A stretch of 64,000 nucleotides of DNA from Liolophura sinensis (GCF_032854445.1 NC_088302.1:51490046-51554045), one strand, 5' to 3'. Positions 34,287 to 45,819 are shown, counted from the first letter of the stretch. The notes: generated by a model from the sequence alone, not told the origin. A program made the numbers and translations.

Positions 34287-36371
34287 ATGTCCTTCAGCAA
34301 TGTACCTCATTCGACGGTAAGTATGTCTCTTACTGTTGGACTTTTCAGTATTTTTTATGTTTTTGTTTATCAAACATGTCGACAACACAGTATTTTGATT
34401 ACTTCTAGACAAGTCATAGGTGATAAATTGCAGTTATCATCACTCTAATTTTAACCTAACTGTGTTTAAGCAATTGTGCTACGGTTAATGCAAGTTTTTA
34501 CTTCTTAAGCATTTCCAATTAGAATAACACCTTAATAAGAGGCCGGCGGTCGCCGTTTATGTGTGACCATTTGTCAACTATCACACTGACGCTGGTGCCG
34601 TGGTTTAACTTTCCATGCTGTAGTCTTTTATAGATTAGTCATTTCGGTTACAATGATTCATTTAATTCAATGGCTCCAGTTATCCATGATTCGTGAAATT
34701 TGTCTTTTAATTCCAGAATGGATATGGTCACATACGGTATACGTATCCCGATGGCATCTACACCAGGCAAATGGAAGAGACCAATACGGCAGACTTTAGT
34801 GCATATAATGGCGATTATCTACAGACAAACCCTGAGCATGCGCACATAACAAAGCCTCACGGACACCAACATCCAGCAGACGGAGCAAATGATAGCTCCC
34901 AGCATTCACCTCAGTGTTTGTATCAGCACCCAGCACCCAGCCACTCCTTATACCCTCTGTATCAACCCTGGCAAACATCCCTGTTCTCCAGACGTCATGA
35001 CCAATCTCCAAGTGATGGAGAAAACGTGATTAATTGTAAGTCGACGCATAACATAATTCTATCAATGCAACGAATTTTAAAATTAAGAAAAAAATCCATC
35101 GCTTTATATAAAGTCAATACAAGTAATTTAATTTTAAATGTTATGTGAATATATGTCCGTAAATTTTAGCGATATGTATTGTATATTTTAAACAGATGGA
35201 CGTGACGACTTTGTTAACACCTATGTCCATGAGAAGTCCATCAAGTCAGCATGCCTAGAGCCACTGGTTTCCCCTCTAGATCAATCTCATAGCGACACTG
35301 GAAGCCATTCTTCAAGTACCAATGGCTCCCCCTACATGTCCAGTACGGAACCTCCTATATCGTCTCACAGCAGCAGTGGGTATGGATCGTCGTCGGGAAG
35401 CACGAGTAGTTCCCCTTATCCCTCCCCCAGTCTTCCAGATCCAACACCCCTCAAGCAGTTGGAGGCCGATTCCACGACTACACTTTCGGTGAAACCTACC
35501 GAGGACGACTCCTCAGTCAAACCGAAAAAAGCCAGGACAAGTTACTCGGCAGAGCAGATCCGCACCCTGGAGAATGCCTTTGGGGAAAACGCATACCCTG
35601 ATTATGACAAACTGGAGGAGCTTGCTAAAACGCTGGGTGTGACGGAACGCAAAGTTAAGGTATGTCATTTCCCCCAATTTTCATAACTTTTAATGGCTAT
35701 TTTTGGATTTTGTTGCAATGCAACCAGTTCCAATCTTTTCACACTAGATTATATACCCAAAATAATTGTAAACGTAAATTTAGTTTACACTGACCAACTA
35801 GATTAATGCTTGCTCAAGATATATGTACTTGTACTGATGAATAAGCTACTTTAATTCTACTTTGTGTTGACAGGTTTGGTTTCAGAATAAGAGAGCTCGC
35901 TGGAGGAAGAAACAGGCTGCTGAACCTGTCTGCGGTCCGGGGATGTATTCTGCACCTACTTCTGTGTCTTCCCAACTCCCCGCACCTACACCTGCAAGGC
36001 TATCTGTCAACACGCCATCTGGGTGTTCAATTCCTCCTAAGCTATATCCAAGACACGGCAAGTACTCCGCGCCTTCGAATTACTCAGTACCTTCCCCGTA
36101 CCAGAGTCTGGGACCTCTGCCTGGTTTGTGTTCCTCCTACACACCGGCCATGTACCCCAGCCACGCCTCGATCCCAACGTTCCGTCGTGCGAACATTTCC
36201 TCTGATGCCGTGCCGGCCACACCTGGCTATCCTGGGACAAAGATGACCGCCTCGTCTGTTATCGATTACCTCCCTTCATCACTCAACGATCACGTGGGAA
36301 AGACGTCTGTGTATGGCACACCGCTGTACCAGCCTCAGTACTCTATCCCACAAATGTTTTCCCAGAACTGA
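34287..36371 (+). CDS. Paired-class homeobox gene C (4 exons, 436 aa)
   Basis: Third paralogue. Exons: 34287-34316, 34717-35035, 35196-35659, 35874-36371, with the same phases and borders as A and B. Exon 1 encodes MSFSNVPHST. Exon 2 is closest to gene B (EETNTADF, HSLYPLYQPWQTSL). The homeodomain keeps Ala10 and Val45 as in A and Gly21 as in B, with Q50 and N51, so the three proteins should bind very similar TAAT-type sites. The C-terminal tail shares NYSVPSPYQSLGPLPG but differs after that (IDYLPSSL) and ends QMFSQN instead of QMFSLR. No stop or frameshift is seen. The duplicated 3' flank of A and B is absent. Confidence 0.9.
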
Positions 36372-36486
36372 AATATCAGTCTTCTTGGACCTGGGCTTGT
36401 GCTACTCGTACGAAGACTTTGTCTTTTCTGTAGATATAATCTTGCTTAACTTAAAAGTGTTTTTTTTCGTATTTTGTGCTTAGTCA

Positions 36487-36492
36487 ATTAAA
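36487..36492 (+). terminator. ATTAAA poly(A) signal, gene C
   Basis: ATTAAA in agtcaattaaaatgtc, aligned with genes A and B. Confidence 0.68.
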
Positions 36493-36679
36493 ATGTCATA
36501 AATGATGAAGTTGACGTTTAAATATATCCTAGTTGCCTTGGTTCAAACATGTTGCCGGTCCATTATCTATTGAGAGAAAGCAAGTAATGGTTCTCCATAT
36601 ACAGGCGCACCTCTACTCTGAAAATGGGTTGGTTCCGTGGCGTGGGTAGTGTGTTAGCTCCACACCAATGCGTGGCCCA

Positions 36680-37692
36680 TAGTCTATTTCTTTTAGCGAG
36701 TCACCCATATTCAGCTGTGTGTAGAATCAGTGATACCCACTACAAAAATTGATTTTAGTCAGTGACACCTAACAACACAAACCCTACACATCGATATGTT
36801 GAAAATGCATATCCTTGCAAAGAAAATGAAGTTAAAACACTTTTTCTAATTCAAAATGTTACACGGCATAAACAAAGTTTTGACACTAAGAACCCAATGC
36901 CTCGGGTGACGTCATAATTATTCAAAAACAAGTGGCACACTGGGGAATGGGCGTGATACGGTGTGGTACATCTTGAGGAAACCTCACTGTAAACACTGTT
37001 TCTTACACTGAGGAAATTATTTACAGGTTGTTGTGTAATATAACCTATCAATTCTGTGTTATATCCTGATGACCCCGAAGCCTCTGACCAATGCGGTCGC
37101 TGTGAGTTCAAGTCCAAACTGGCTTCCTCTCCGGCCGTACGTGGGAAGATCTGTCAGCAACCTTCAGATGGTCGTGTGTTTTAGTGAAATAAGTGAAATA
37201 TTTTTGAGTACGGCGTAAAACATCAATCAAATAAATAAATAAACATGTTATATCTTGTAGTATATGATTTAACGGCAGAATGAATTTAGAGTTGCATGTC
37301 AGGAAACTCTGTAACAAAAAAACAAAACAAAACAAAAACAATCGCGGAGACAATAGTTAGGACTGTTACTGGATGCAGTTTGTCCTAACCTCATGTTGGT
37401 GCAGCTATTGTAAAACAAATCACTCTCCACGCCCATTGTCCGACATGCCACTCATTTGTGAATAACTAGGACGTCACCCGATGGAATGAGTTTTTGGTGT
37501 CGATATATGGTTTATGGAGTTTAACATTATAAATTAGCAAAAAACCTTTCTAACTTCAATGTCTTTGCAAGGATATGAACCTCCACCATATGGATGTGTA
37601 GAGTGTCACTGACTAAAGGCAATTTTGGTAGCGAGTATGACTGATTTTACAGAAAGATGAATATAGGCGACTCGCTAAAAGAAATAGACTAT
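36680..37692. repeat. Long imperfect inverted repeat (foldback-like)
   Basis: The left arm (about 36680-36960, starting agtctatttcttttagcgag) is matched in reverse complement by the right arm (about 37421-37692). Shared blocks include tttagtcagtgacac, atatccttgcaaag and cgggtgacgtc. Identity is perhaps three quarters by eye. The 460-bp centre contains a SINE. It may be a foldback DNA element or two inverted copies of one repeat. No transposase or clear target duplication is seen. Confidence 0.75.
37069..37245 (+). mobile_element. SINE family 1, truncated, inside the inverted repeat
   Basis: Starts in the head at ccgaagcctctgaccaatgc and has an internal deletion after GATGGTCGTG. The tail is AATAAATAAATAAA. 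The near-perfect target duplication tgttatatcctg / tgttatatcttg lies at 37057-37068 and 37246-37257. Confidence 0.85.
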
Positions 37693-37704
37693 AGTAAGTA
37701 CCGT

Positions 37705-37935
37705 GAAAGCTTCTCACCAGTGCATGGCCTAGTGGGTAGCGTGTAAGTTCCTCACCGGCGCGTGGCCTAGTGGTTAGCGTGTTCGCTCATCACCAATGTG
37801 TGACCAAGTAGGTAGCGTGTTAGCTCCTCACAAATGCATGACCTAGTAGATAGCGTGTTACCGCCTCACCAATGCGTGACCTAGTTGTTAGCGAGTTAGC
37901 TCCTCACAAATGCCTGACCCAGTAGATAACGTGTA
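37705..37935 (+). repeat. Tandem array of SINE-head units (about 41 bp)
   Basis: Five or six units of the type ggcctagtggttagcgtgtt, then agctcctcaccaatgcgtg. Each copy holds an A-box-like TGGCCTAGTGG, so it multiplies the pol III promoter end of a family-1-like SINE. A matching single unit lies at about 36640-36675. Confidence 0.8.
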
Positions 37936-37937
37936 AC

Positions 37938-38043
37938 CTCCTCCACAATGCTGGCCGTATAAGTGAAGTATTCTTGAGCTGGACTTGAACTCACAGCGAC
38001 CGCATTGGTGAGAGGCGCTAACCAAGTGAGCCACGGAGGCCCT
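37938..38043. mobile_element. Two joined SINE family 1 fragments in opposite orientation
   Basis: 37938-37978 is a plus-strand 3' body piece (ACAATGCTGGCCGTATAAGT, then ATTCTTGAG). 37979-38043 is a minus-strand head (on that strand GGCCTCCGTGGCTCACTTGG and ending GTGAGTTCAAGTCC). The join is a rearrangement or nested insertion. Confidence 0.75.
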
Positions 38044-38867
38044 TCTTGGAAATTAAATGCAAAAGATGCACACTTCGGAACTACAGCATTTATTAATTAG
38101 TTATTTCGATTTCAACTCTCAAGTTTGGGGTGTTGATTCACTGATTCGTCATATCCATCAAATTTGTCTCCTTGCAGCATAGAAATACACAGAAAGAGGT
38201 GTCCGAATTTGTTGCATTGTTCCGTCTGATACAATTATCTTGAACTATCGCTTTCTCTGGATGGACCGACATTGTTTCTTGTCTGGATACTATTGTCTGA
38301 AGTCGGACATGGAATATAGCTGGAATATGTGTACATTCCATCTGCTAGTGTCTGCTGACAACATGCCATGATGCGGAAGACATAATAGCCTGGCTGTATA
38401 TATGTGTGTGTCAGACTGAGTGAAACTCACACTCATATGGGTGTCAGTCGCCGATCGCCTTATCTGCAGAGTGTTTGCGTTGTTAACACAGCACCAAATT
38501 ATAAACAGTGTAAAGAAATACATCGTCTTACACAATGCTATAGTGTAATGGGAAGTGACCTGTGCGACACGAGTTGTTATATGTAGGTTACATTGAACAA
38601 GTACCTAAAGTAATGTACAGGCCCATGCTGCTGAAGACTGAACTAAATGTGTATGTCCAACTTGCTTACGCCTTCAAAGGACTGTACTGTGATTGAACTA
38701 TTCATTAATGTTTGAACCCATTACGCTTAGGTTGATGTAGGCTAGCCTTCAATGGATTGACCAATGTTTAAGCAACGAACTATATGTGTTTAAACTTGCT
38801 GGACGTGCAATAATATATAAATAAGCAATAGACTTCTAGTTTTTACGTTCATGGATATCTTATATTA
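38044..38867. other. Non-coding stretch, nothing recognised
   Basis: No gene or repeat recognised. Confidence 0.4.
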
Positions 38868-39107
38868 GTTGGTTAGCGTTATGACCCAGGAGAATCTCAC
38901 CAATGCGGTAGCTGTGAGTTCAGGTTCAGCTCATGCTGGCTTTCTCTCTGACCCTACGTGGGAAGGTCTGTCAGCAACCTGAGGATGGTGGAGGGTTTCC
39001 CCCGGGCTCTTCCCGGTTTCCTCCCACCATAATGCTGACCGCCGTTGTATAAGGGAAGTATTCTTGACTACGGGGTAAAACACCAATGAAATAAATAAAT
39101 ATATCAT
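38868..39107 (+). mobile_element. SINE family 1
   Basis: TTGGTTAGCG head remnant, GTGAGTTCAGGTTCAGCTCA, CCTACGTGGGAAGGTCTGTC, TTTCCTCCCACCATAATGCT and an AATAAATAAAT tail. Confidence 0.88.
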
Positions 39108-39954
39108 GGAGGCCTACAAAAAGACGTTAAGTTAACGTGGTTACTCTGTCATGTAAATTTATAAAATATTGAAATCATGTATGGATCAATTTCATTTTCA
39201 AGTGCACATATCCTGATATCTGTGAGCAAATCATACGCAATTCAATATATGGGTTTACGGTTTGCTGCAAACATTTTCGTCCTTCGATTTCAATGACTCT
39301 GCAATAGTGTTCAGTTGAGGGACCGTCAGCAAATATCTACAGCTTTTATAAAAATTCCACACTAAATGATGTGTGTAGGTAAAGGATGGAATAGGCCTAC
39401 GCTTGTATAATCTTCACCTGCATCAGTAAATGGGGAACGTTTCCGTCTAAATATGTCGGCCTCAAGCTGTGAAGGCTACATAGACCTAATTCTCAGCTAT
39501 TACGACATCAACTGTGCAGTAATTTACAAATATTAGGTGAATTGAGCAAAGTAGAACTTGAATAGTTGCATCCTTTACAATGTAAGGCAACAGACATGAC
39601 AGAGAAAAGACAAGAAAAGCTGGGTTGTTGCATCTCTTCCAATGTAAGGGGAATTGAGTAAAGTAAAACTTGAGTTGTTAGATTACGTACTATGTCACAG
39701 GTGAGTTAAGAGATGAAAAATGGAATTGGGGCGATCACATAATGCCACCAACAACAGAACATAGGCCTACGAGACTTTACAGTCTGAAGTGTATTATAAC
39801 ATTCGGATAGCCGTTCGGATAATCGGATTATACTCGTCCAGTGACAAGGAACTAGATGGCTTCTAATCTGGATTTGTCGATGTTTGAACTGCCTGAGTAA
39901 AGCGACATTTTAACATGTTAGTTGACTCGCTGCTTATTTTCACATTCCCGGTCG
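39108..39954. other. Non-coding stretch, nothing recognised
   Basis: A loose repetition near 39590-39680 (ctttacaatgtaaggcaaca against cttccaatgtaaggggaatt). Nothing else. Confidence 0.4.
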
Positions 39955-40040
39955 AATCCAGCAGGTTTCCTCTCGTTTTTACCATCGCCACTGTCGTATA
40001 AACACAATGCTCTTGAGTAATGTATAAAACATCAATCAAT
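39955..40040 (+). mobile_element. SINE family 1, 3' fragment, diverged
   Basis: GGTTTCCTCTCG, CCATCGCCACTGTCGTATAA, CTCTTGAGTAATG and TAAAACATCAATCAAT are recognisable. Confidence 0.6.
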
Positions 40041-40677
40041 TAAACAAACAAATAAACAATTGTCATTCTGTAGCTATTACCCTATATCTGGACACCATTG
40101 TACACAATAAACCTTATTTGATACAATTCGAAAATAGTTCTATAAAGTCAGTTCCACCTGACGCAAGGTTCATGAACGACGAAATGTCAACATTTGTTGT
40201 TATACAGGGCTTATATCCAGACAAATGTAAACGTTTAAGTGCGAAAACACGGCGGGTTGTTCTGGAATCTGTATGTGTGTCCCGTAGATCTATCACAGGT
40301 GTACCTTTTGTCATCTCATTCCTGAGTATCTGTAATGGAATACCGAGGGGCGCATCATCCAGACTCCTGTGCGATGACGAAGGGGGCGAATTTGTACCCT
40401 ATAGCACACAGGTTGTTTTACAGTTGGATGTGACCTGCTTACAATTTCACCAAAACACATTAATTGGTTTGATCTGTTTTCATTTGTGGCAACGAACGAT
40501 CAACTGCATGCCGCTCATCTTATACACAAAAACCCCGCCAAGCGTTTGGGAAATTTACGACGGTCCCTCCACTTGAAATCTGCCATGTCATGCTCATTGC
40601 TTACAAATACGCTTGTGTGAGGAGAACCTGCACGAGTCCACTGTCCCAGTTGTATAGAAGAGACCAACGCTAACATC

Positions 40678-43600
40678 ATGCCTACAGAGAAATCATTCAC
40701 CAAAGGTAATTTCAGTCGTGTTTGGAGCTAACTCTTTAAGCTAATATGTTTGTATTGGTTGCAATTCAAGCTGTTTTGTAGTGTACATGTCTAATTCATT
40801 CTATCCTTGATACAGCTGAGCATTTACATGTAAGTTAAGCGTGTGCGTATGCCGATACCTATATATAGCCAGTGTGATTAACGCTAAGGGGCTTATATAT
40901 ACTTCAGCAACACGCGGAGTTGGTTTAAATTTTAAAAAAAAAAAAAACATCAAAAAACACTCACTGGCCATATTGTAACAGTGTACCTAAAACAACCACC
41001 TTATCATTTACACTATTCAGGCGTAAACGTGTGGAAGCAGTTGACGTGTAATGAACACACGTATGTTGTCACGAAATATATATGTCACTATGGCACAATT
41101 GACGCGGATTTTGCATGATGCATGTAACCTCCGACGGTGTAATTCCATTATAATTCTCAAATATATTACTTCGATCTCTAAGAACTGGTTATGAATACGC
41201 AGATCAAGAGAGCGTTCCAAACCCATAATGAAGACATGTATATACGTACCGGTAGGTGTTAGTGGAAGGGGCTGTAACACATGTTGCAGCTTGATCTTTG
41301 ATGGCCAGTCTATATTAGAGGTCGAGTAAACCTGTGTGTAAACGTATCCACATGACTGATTTGAAGTAGACAGGCATATCATTGGATCTAAGTCTAGTGT
41401 GCTGTATCTCACTATGGTGCACACAAATGCATGAAGTCTGGTCAGGTGAAATGTAGAACATCTATAGCAAGCATGCTGTTGACTGCAAGCATGCAGTGAA
41501 AGGCAGACAGGCCCATGACCCAATTATTAGGCTGATATCGCCTATTTCAAGACCGTAGAGTAGTTCGACCGAACTCGACGCCCAGATACACATACTGAGG
41601 GTTGAAATGTTCAGTGCCTCCCAGTACTCAAGAGGGAAATGGTGCCGTAGGATCAGACCTCCCAAAATCCGTTAACATTAGTCACATGTAGGTGTCATTT
41701 TATATGTGTGACCACGGCCATTACTGCCCATGTTAGCTGTAGGAATAGCCGGACGATCTAGCGCATCGTATGTATCATATGAACTGAAGCCAAGGATTTC
41801 GGGTATGATATGTAAGAAGCCCGTAAGACCTTTAATGTTTAACTAGACCATTTATCACCCACATATTCAATACCTACGCGCATGCAGTGTTTCTGCTCTA
41901 TTTGTAAATTCTAAGTAGAGCGTTTAACGAGGATATAGCGATATACGTACACAAACGTACATTCAAGCAGCATGTGATATGGTGAGTGAGTGCCTGGGGT
42001 TTAACGTGGTGTTTAACAATTTTTCAGTCGTATGACGATGGATTTCCACCGCCCTTTTTTCGGTGCTGCTTCACCCGCCCGAGCCATTATACTGATACCG
42101 ATCAACCAGTCGTTGCACCATCCCCTTAATGCTGAACGCCAAGTTCAACTTCCTCTTTTTTAAGGCCGTAGGTGTGACCCGACCCAGGATCTAACGCTCC
42201 CGACGCGAACGCTCTATCAACTGTGCTATCGGGGCCGGTTACATGCGATATGGAGAAAAGGGCTTTGTAAACAGCGATGTTAATATATGTCACCTGCCGT
42301 ATACATAGAGTGGTATATACAAACATATGTCGTCATTTTTTCACGTTAAACCAGTAAAGCTATAAACAAATCGATGGAGGCAAATGGAGAAAGGGAACAA
42401 GATAGTAGTCACACAACTCCTTACATCCTAACCTATGACTTTAAAAAATAAGGAGCTCAAAAATTTTGCACAGATTGGGATAACATCATTGATTTTCAAT
42501 CATTATCTATAGAGGAGTAATGATCACTTTAATGTATCTGTATACCGCTAATCATTATTCTTTATCTCGGACATCCGAGATCTCATGACATAGCATGCCA
42601 GCGCGGAGCAATGAGTTAGCTCCTTACCAATGTGTGCCCTTGTGGTTAGCGTGTTAGCTTATCACCAATGCCTGCCATAGTATGTAGTTTGTAAGCTCCT
42701 CACCAATGCGTGACCTAGTGGTTAGCGTGTACGCTAATCACCAGTGCTAGGCCTAGCGTAGGTAGCGTATAAGCTCCTCACCAGTGTGTGGCCCAGTGGG
42801 TAGCGTGTAAGCTCCTCACCAGTGTGTTTGCTGTAAGTTCAAATCCAACTCATACTGGCTTCCTCTCCGGTCATATGTTGGAAGGTCCACCAGCAACACG
42901 CGGATGTTTCTGGGCTTCCACAAACTACGATCATGTTTGGGACACGACGCAAAAGTCCGGTTGAGTGGAGTTGGGTCTTCATACTTAAGGTTTGCCAGCA
43001 ATCTGCGGATGGTCGTGGGTCTCCCCCGGCTTCTGTCCTGTTTCCTCCCACCATAATGCTGGCCGCCGTCATATAAGTGAAATATTCTTGAGTGCAGCGT
43101 AAAACAACAATCAAATAAATAAATATAATAAATATTTTTTATCTGTGTGCCTATAACACATTTTTATTCTGTACACACCATTGATTTCTATTGTTCTTTA
43201 TCTATGCACAAATGATTCCAATTCAAATCAAACCATGGTCCATTTTTTTCTGCAGATTCTCCGTTCCCGCCTTTGGAAGATGGCAAGTTGCGGCTATACA
43301 GTATGAGGTTTTGTCCGTTCGCCCAGCGCACACGGCTCGTCCTGGCTCACAAGAATATCCCGTATGTTATTAAGCCTGCATTGTTCAAACTCCATGATAT
43401 TTTGATGAAGAACACACATATTTTCATGATCGCAAATCCCAACAAATACGTTGCAAGAGCTACATGTTTTTATAGAAATACAACGTGTTATATATTACAT
43501 TGCAGTGAGATGTCATTTGTTATTGTCAAAATTATACGAACATATATGGTATGAATATTATGTATGATGATAACAAGCCGAATACACTGTATGTTGCAAT

Positions 43601-45819
43601 GAGGTATTTCTTAACATAAACATAAACTTACCCTGTATCCTATGTCATCCTAAACAGACATGCGCTGTTGCTGCATCAAGGACAGTTGTAGCTTTTTAAT
43701 CGCTCCGAGAAATCCCCTCATGGAGACATTTAGCAAAAATTAGCACTTTTACATTGAGTGAGGTATATATAAACGCAAACTGTCTTGAACAAAATTAAAT
43801 TGAAGAAATTAAAATGCGGATTAAAAACGGTTTTGTCATTCACTTCATACACAATTGGAAATGTTTTGCTTTTTGATTGTATTGTAGATTCGAAACGGTA
43901 AACATTAATCTTAAAAGTAAACCGAACTGGTTTCTGGAAAAGAACCCTTCTGGCACTGTTCCGACCATAGAAAAGAACGGCCAGATAGTATACGAGTCAG
44001 CCATTTGTAACGACTTCCTGGACGAGACTTACACCGGTAACGCCCTAATTCCATCTGACCCTTACCGGAAAGCAAGAGACAGAATCTTACTGGAACAATT
44101 CGGCAAGGTAGATGAAACTTAATGGTTTTACACTGTCAGCATTTTGTCGATAATACATATTCTGTGATGGTTGATAATATGGAAAGGTTAATCCCAGTGC
44201 ACGCGGACAACATTTGTTCATGAAAAGGGGATTACGTGATGTAGGCAACAAAAATCTTTGAACTTTTACCTCGTGAACGTGTAACCAAAACAAGCATTCT
44301 TGATCGACTGTGTTTCTCCTCCGATGTCTTCGACAACTGACAGCAAATGTTGCCTGTGTTAGAGTAGCTGATAACCCGGACCATTTATCACCGGGGCCTG
44401 AAAATCCTGTTTTCGGCAACAAATCTTGTTCGTCAGAGTTGGGTTTAGTTCAGATTTATTTTGGGAAGAGATAGGCGGAAGACAGAATTGGCATAATAAA
44501 CAGATTATGCCTACAACATGACCGAAGTGACTCATTTGCACTTTATTATTTATAGCAATGTTTGGTCCAAATTAAGTTTTGAATGAATGCTGTATTTACA
44601 GGTTGTGGGTGGTTTTTACCAAACGTTGAGAAGCCAGGGCAAGGACGATGCAGTCAAACAAACCTTTGAAAGCAACCTGGACTTATTTGAAAAAGAACTT
44701 GGCAAAAGGGGTGCTTTCTTCGGAGGTAATGCCCAAAAAAGTGATTTAATAATTTAATTTTTTCATTCCTCTAAATAAAGGGTTGGCCAGAAGGAGATCC
44801 TTGCCTTAAATGAAGGGTGTGTCAGAAAGAGATCCTTTGCTCTAAATAAACGGTTGGCCAAAACTGAGATCCTTCTCTCTAATTGAAGGTTGTGCCAGAA
44901 AGAGATAATTTACTCTAATTAAAGGATTGGCCAGAAGAAGAACTGTTCCTCTGAATGAAAGATTATTCAGAAGGAGATCCTTTCCTCTAAATGTCTGGTT
45001 TGCCAGGAGATCATTTCCACTAAATAAAGAATGTACCAAAAAGAGATCCTTTCTTCCAAATGAATGTTTTGCCAGAAGGACACCATTTTCTCTGAATGAA
45101 TGGTTTGCGAGAGGGAGATCCTTTACATTAAATGAAGAACTTGTCAGAAGGAAACTTATCTAAATCAAATGTTCGCCAGACGGAGATTCCTTCCTCTAAA
45201 TGAAGGGATTGCCAGGAGATCCATTCCTCAAAAAGGATTGTCCAGAGGGACATCCTTTCCCTTAAATGCTTGACCATGCAGGAGATTGTGTCCAGTTGAA
45301 AGGTTAACCAAACAAAGGAATGGCCACAAGGAAAACCTTTTATTCATTTAAGAAAGAACCTGTTGTCCTAATGAAGGGCAAACCAATGACAATAAACAGT
45401 CAAAAGGAACAAAGATCTACTCATAGGCTGACCTTAGTTTAGATTTTCAGATATGACATTATTAAGCCATGATGTTTTTATTTTCTAATGTGTAAAATGT
45501 AAATGTAAAATATGCAACCATTTTCCCTAATACTTTGGATCTAAACAGTCTTCATGTTTAATATATCTTTTACATTTCAGGAGACTCCGTTTCGATTTTA
45601 GACTTTCTCATGTGGCCGTTTTTTGAGCGGTGGTGCCTTCTGGAAATTTTCTGTAATTACAAACCCAGTCCTGACCGTTTTCCCAAGCTACATGCCTGGA
45701 TTGCCAGGATGTTCGAACAACCGGCAGTAAAAGCAACCATGTTCCCACCGAACGTACATGAAATTTACATAAAGTCATATATTTCCGGTGAGGTCCCGGA
45801 CTACGACTACGGACTCTAG
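40678..45819 (+). CDS. GSTO: Glutathione S-transferase omega (5 exons, 238 aa)
   Basis: Cytosolic omega-class GST: glutathione-dependent thioltransferase, dehydroascorbate and methylarsonate reductase activities are known for the class. Exons: 40678-40705, 43256-43361, 43888-44107, 44602-44725, 45581-45819, all with GT-AG borders and consistent phases. The N terminus [19 protein letters not shown] is the omega-type extension. The catalytic cysteine is Cys29 in [14 protein letters not shown], which marks omega rather than Ser- or Tyr-type GSTs. Glutathione-site signatures follow: [10 protein letters not shown] with the cis-Pro, and [12 protein letters not shown]. The all-helical C-terminal domain is in exons 3-5 ([34 protein letters not shown]). 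Length agrees with human GSTO1 (241). The frame appears intact. Intron 1 is long (2.5 kb) and contains SINEs; intron 4 holds a minisatellite. Confidence 0.96.
41983..42241 (-). mobile_element. SINE family 2 in GSTO intron 1
   Basis: Minus-strand copy with a complete head (ACCGGCCCCGATAGCACAGT at its start), an internally shortened body and a (CACT)n end. The near-perfect target duplication catgtgatatgg / catgcgatatgg lies at 41971-41982 and 42242-42253. Confidence 0.9.
42593..43130 (+). mobile_element. SINE family 1 with reiterated head, GSTO intron 1
   Basis: About five tandem head units of roughly 41 bp (ctcctcaccaatgcgtgacc, tagtggttagcgtgt) at 42593-42823 run straight into a family-1 body at 42824: B-box AAGTTCAAATCC, CTTCCTCTCCGGTC, TTTCCTCCCACCATAATGCT, ATATAAGTGAAATATTCTTG and an AATAAATAAAT tail. 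The body has an extra internal duplication around GTTGGAAGG...GCAACACGC and GCCAGCAATCTGCGG. It shows how the head arrays are connected to the SINE. Confidence 0.8.
44755..45380 (+). repeat. Decayed ~33-36-bp tandem repeat in GSTO intron 4
   Basis: The unit resembles gccagaaggagatcctttcc followed by tctaaatgaagg, about 17 degenerate copies. Part of it reads as repeated Ala-Arg-Arg-Arg-Ser-Phe-Pro-Leu-Asn peptides on the plus strand, but it lies between well-defined exons 4 and 5. Confidence 0.8.

Noticed and set aside
40118-40576. 152-residue plus-strand open frame before GSTO
   Set aside because: No domain or repeat; it overlaps the likely GSTO promoter and leader, and its composition looks like chance.
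41017-41523. 168-residue minus-strand open frame
   Set aside because: It lies in GSTO intron 1 and has no domain or conserved pattern.
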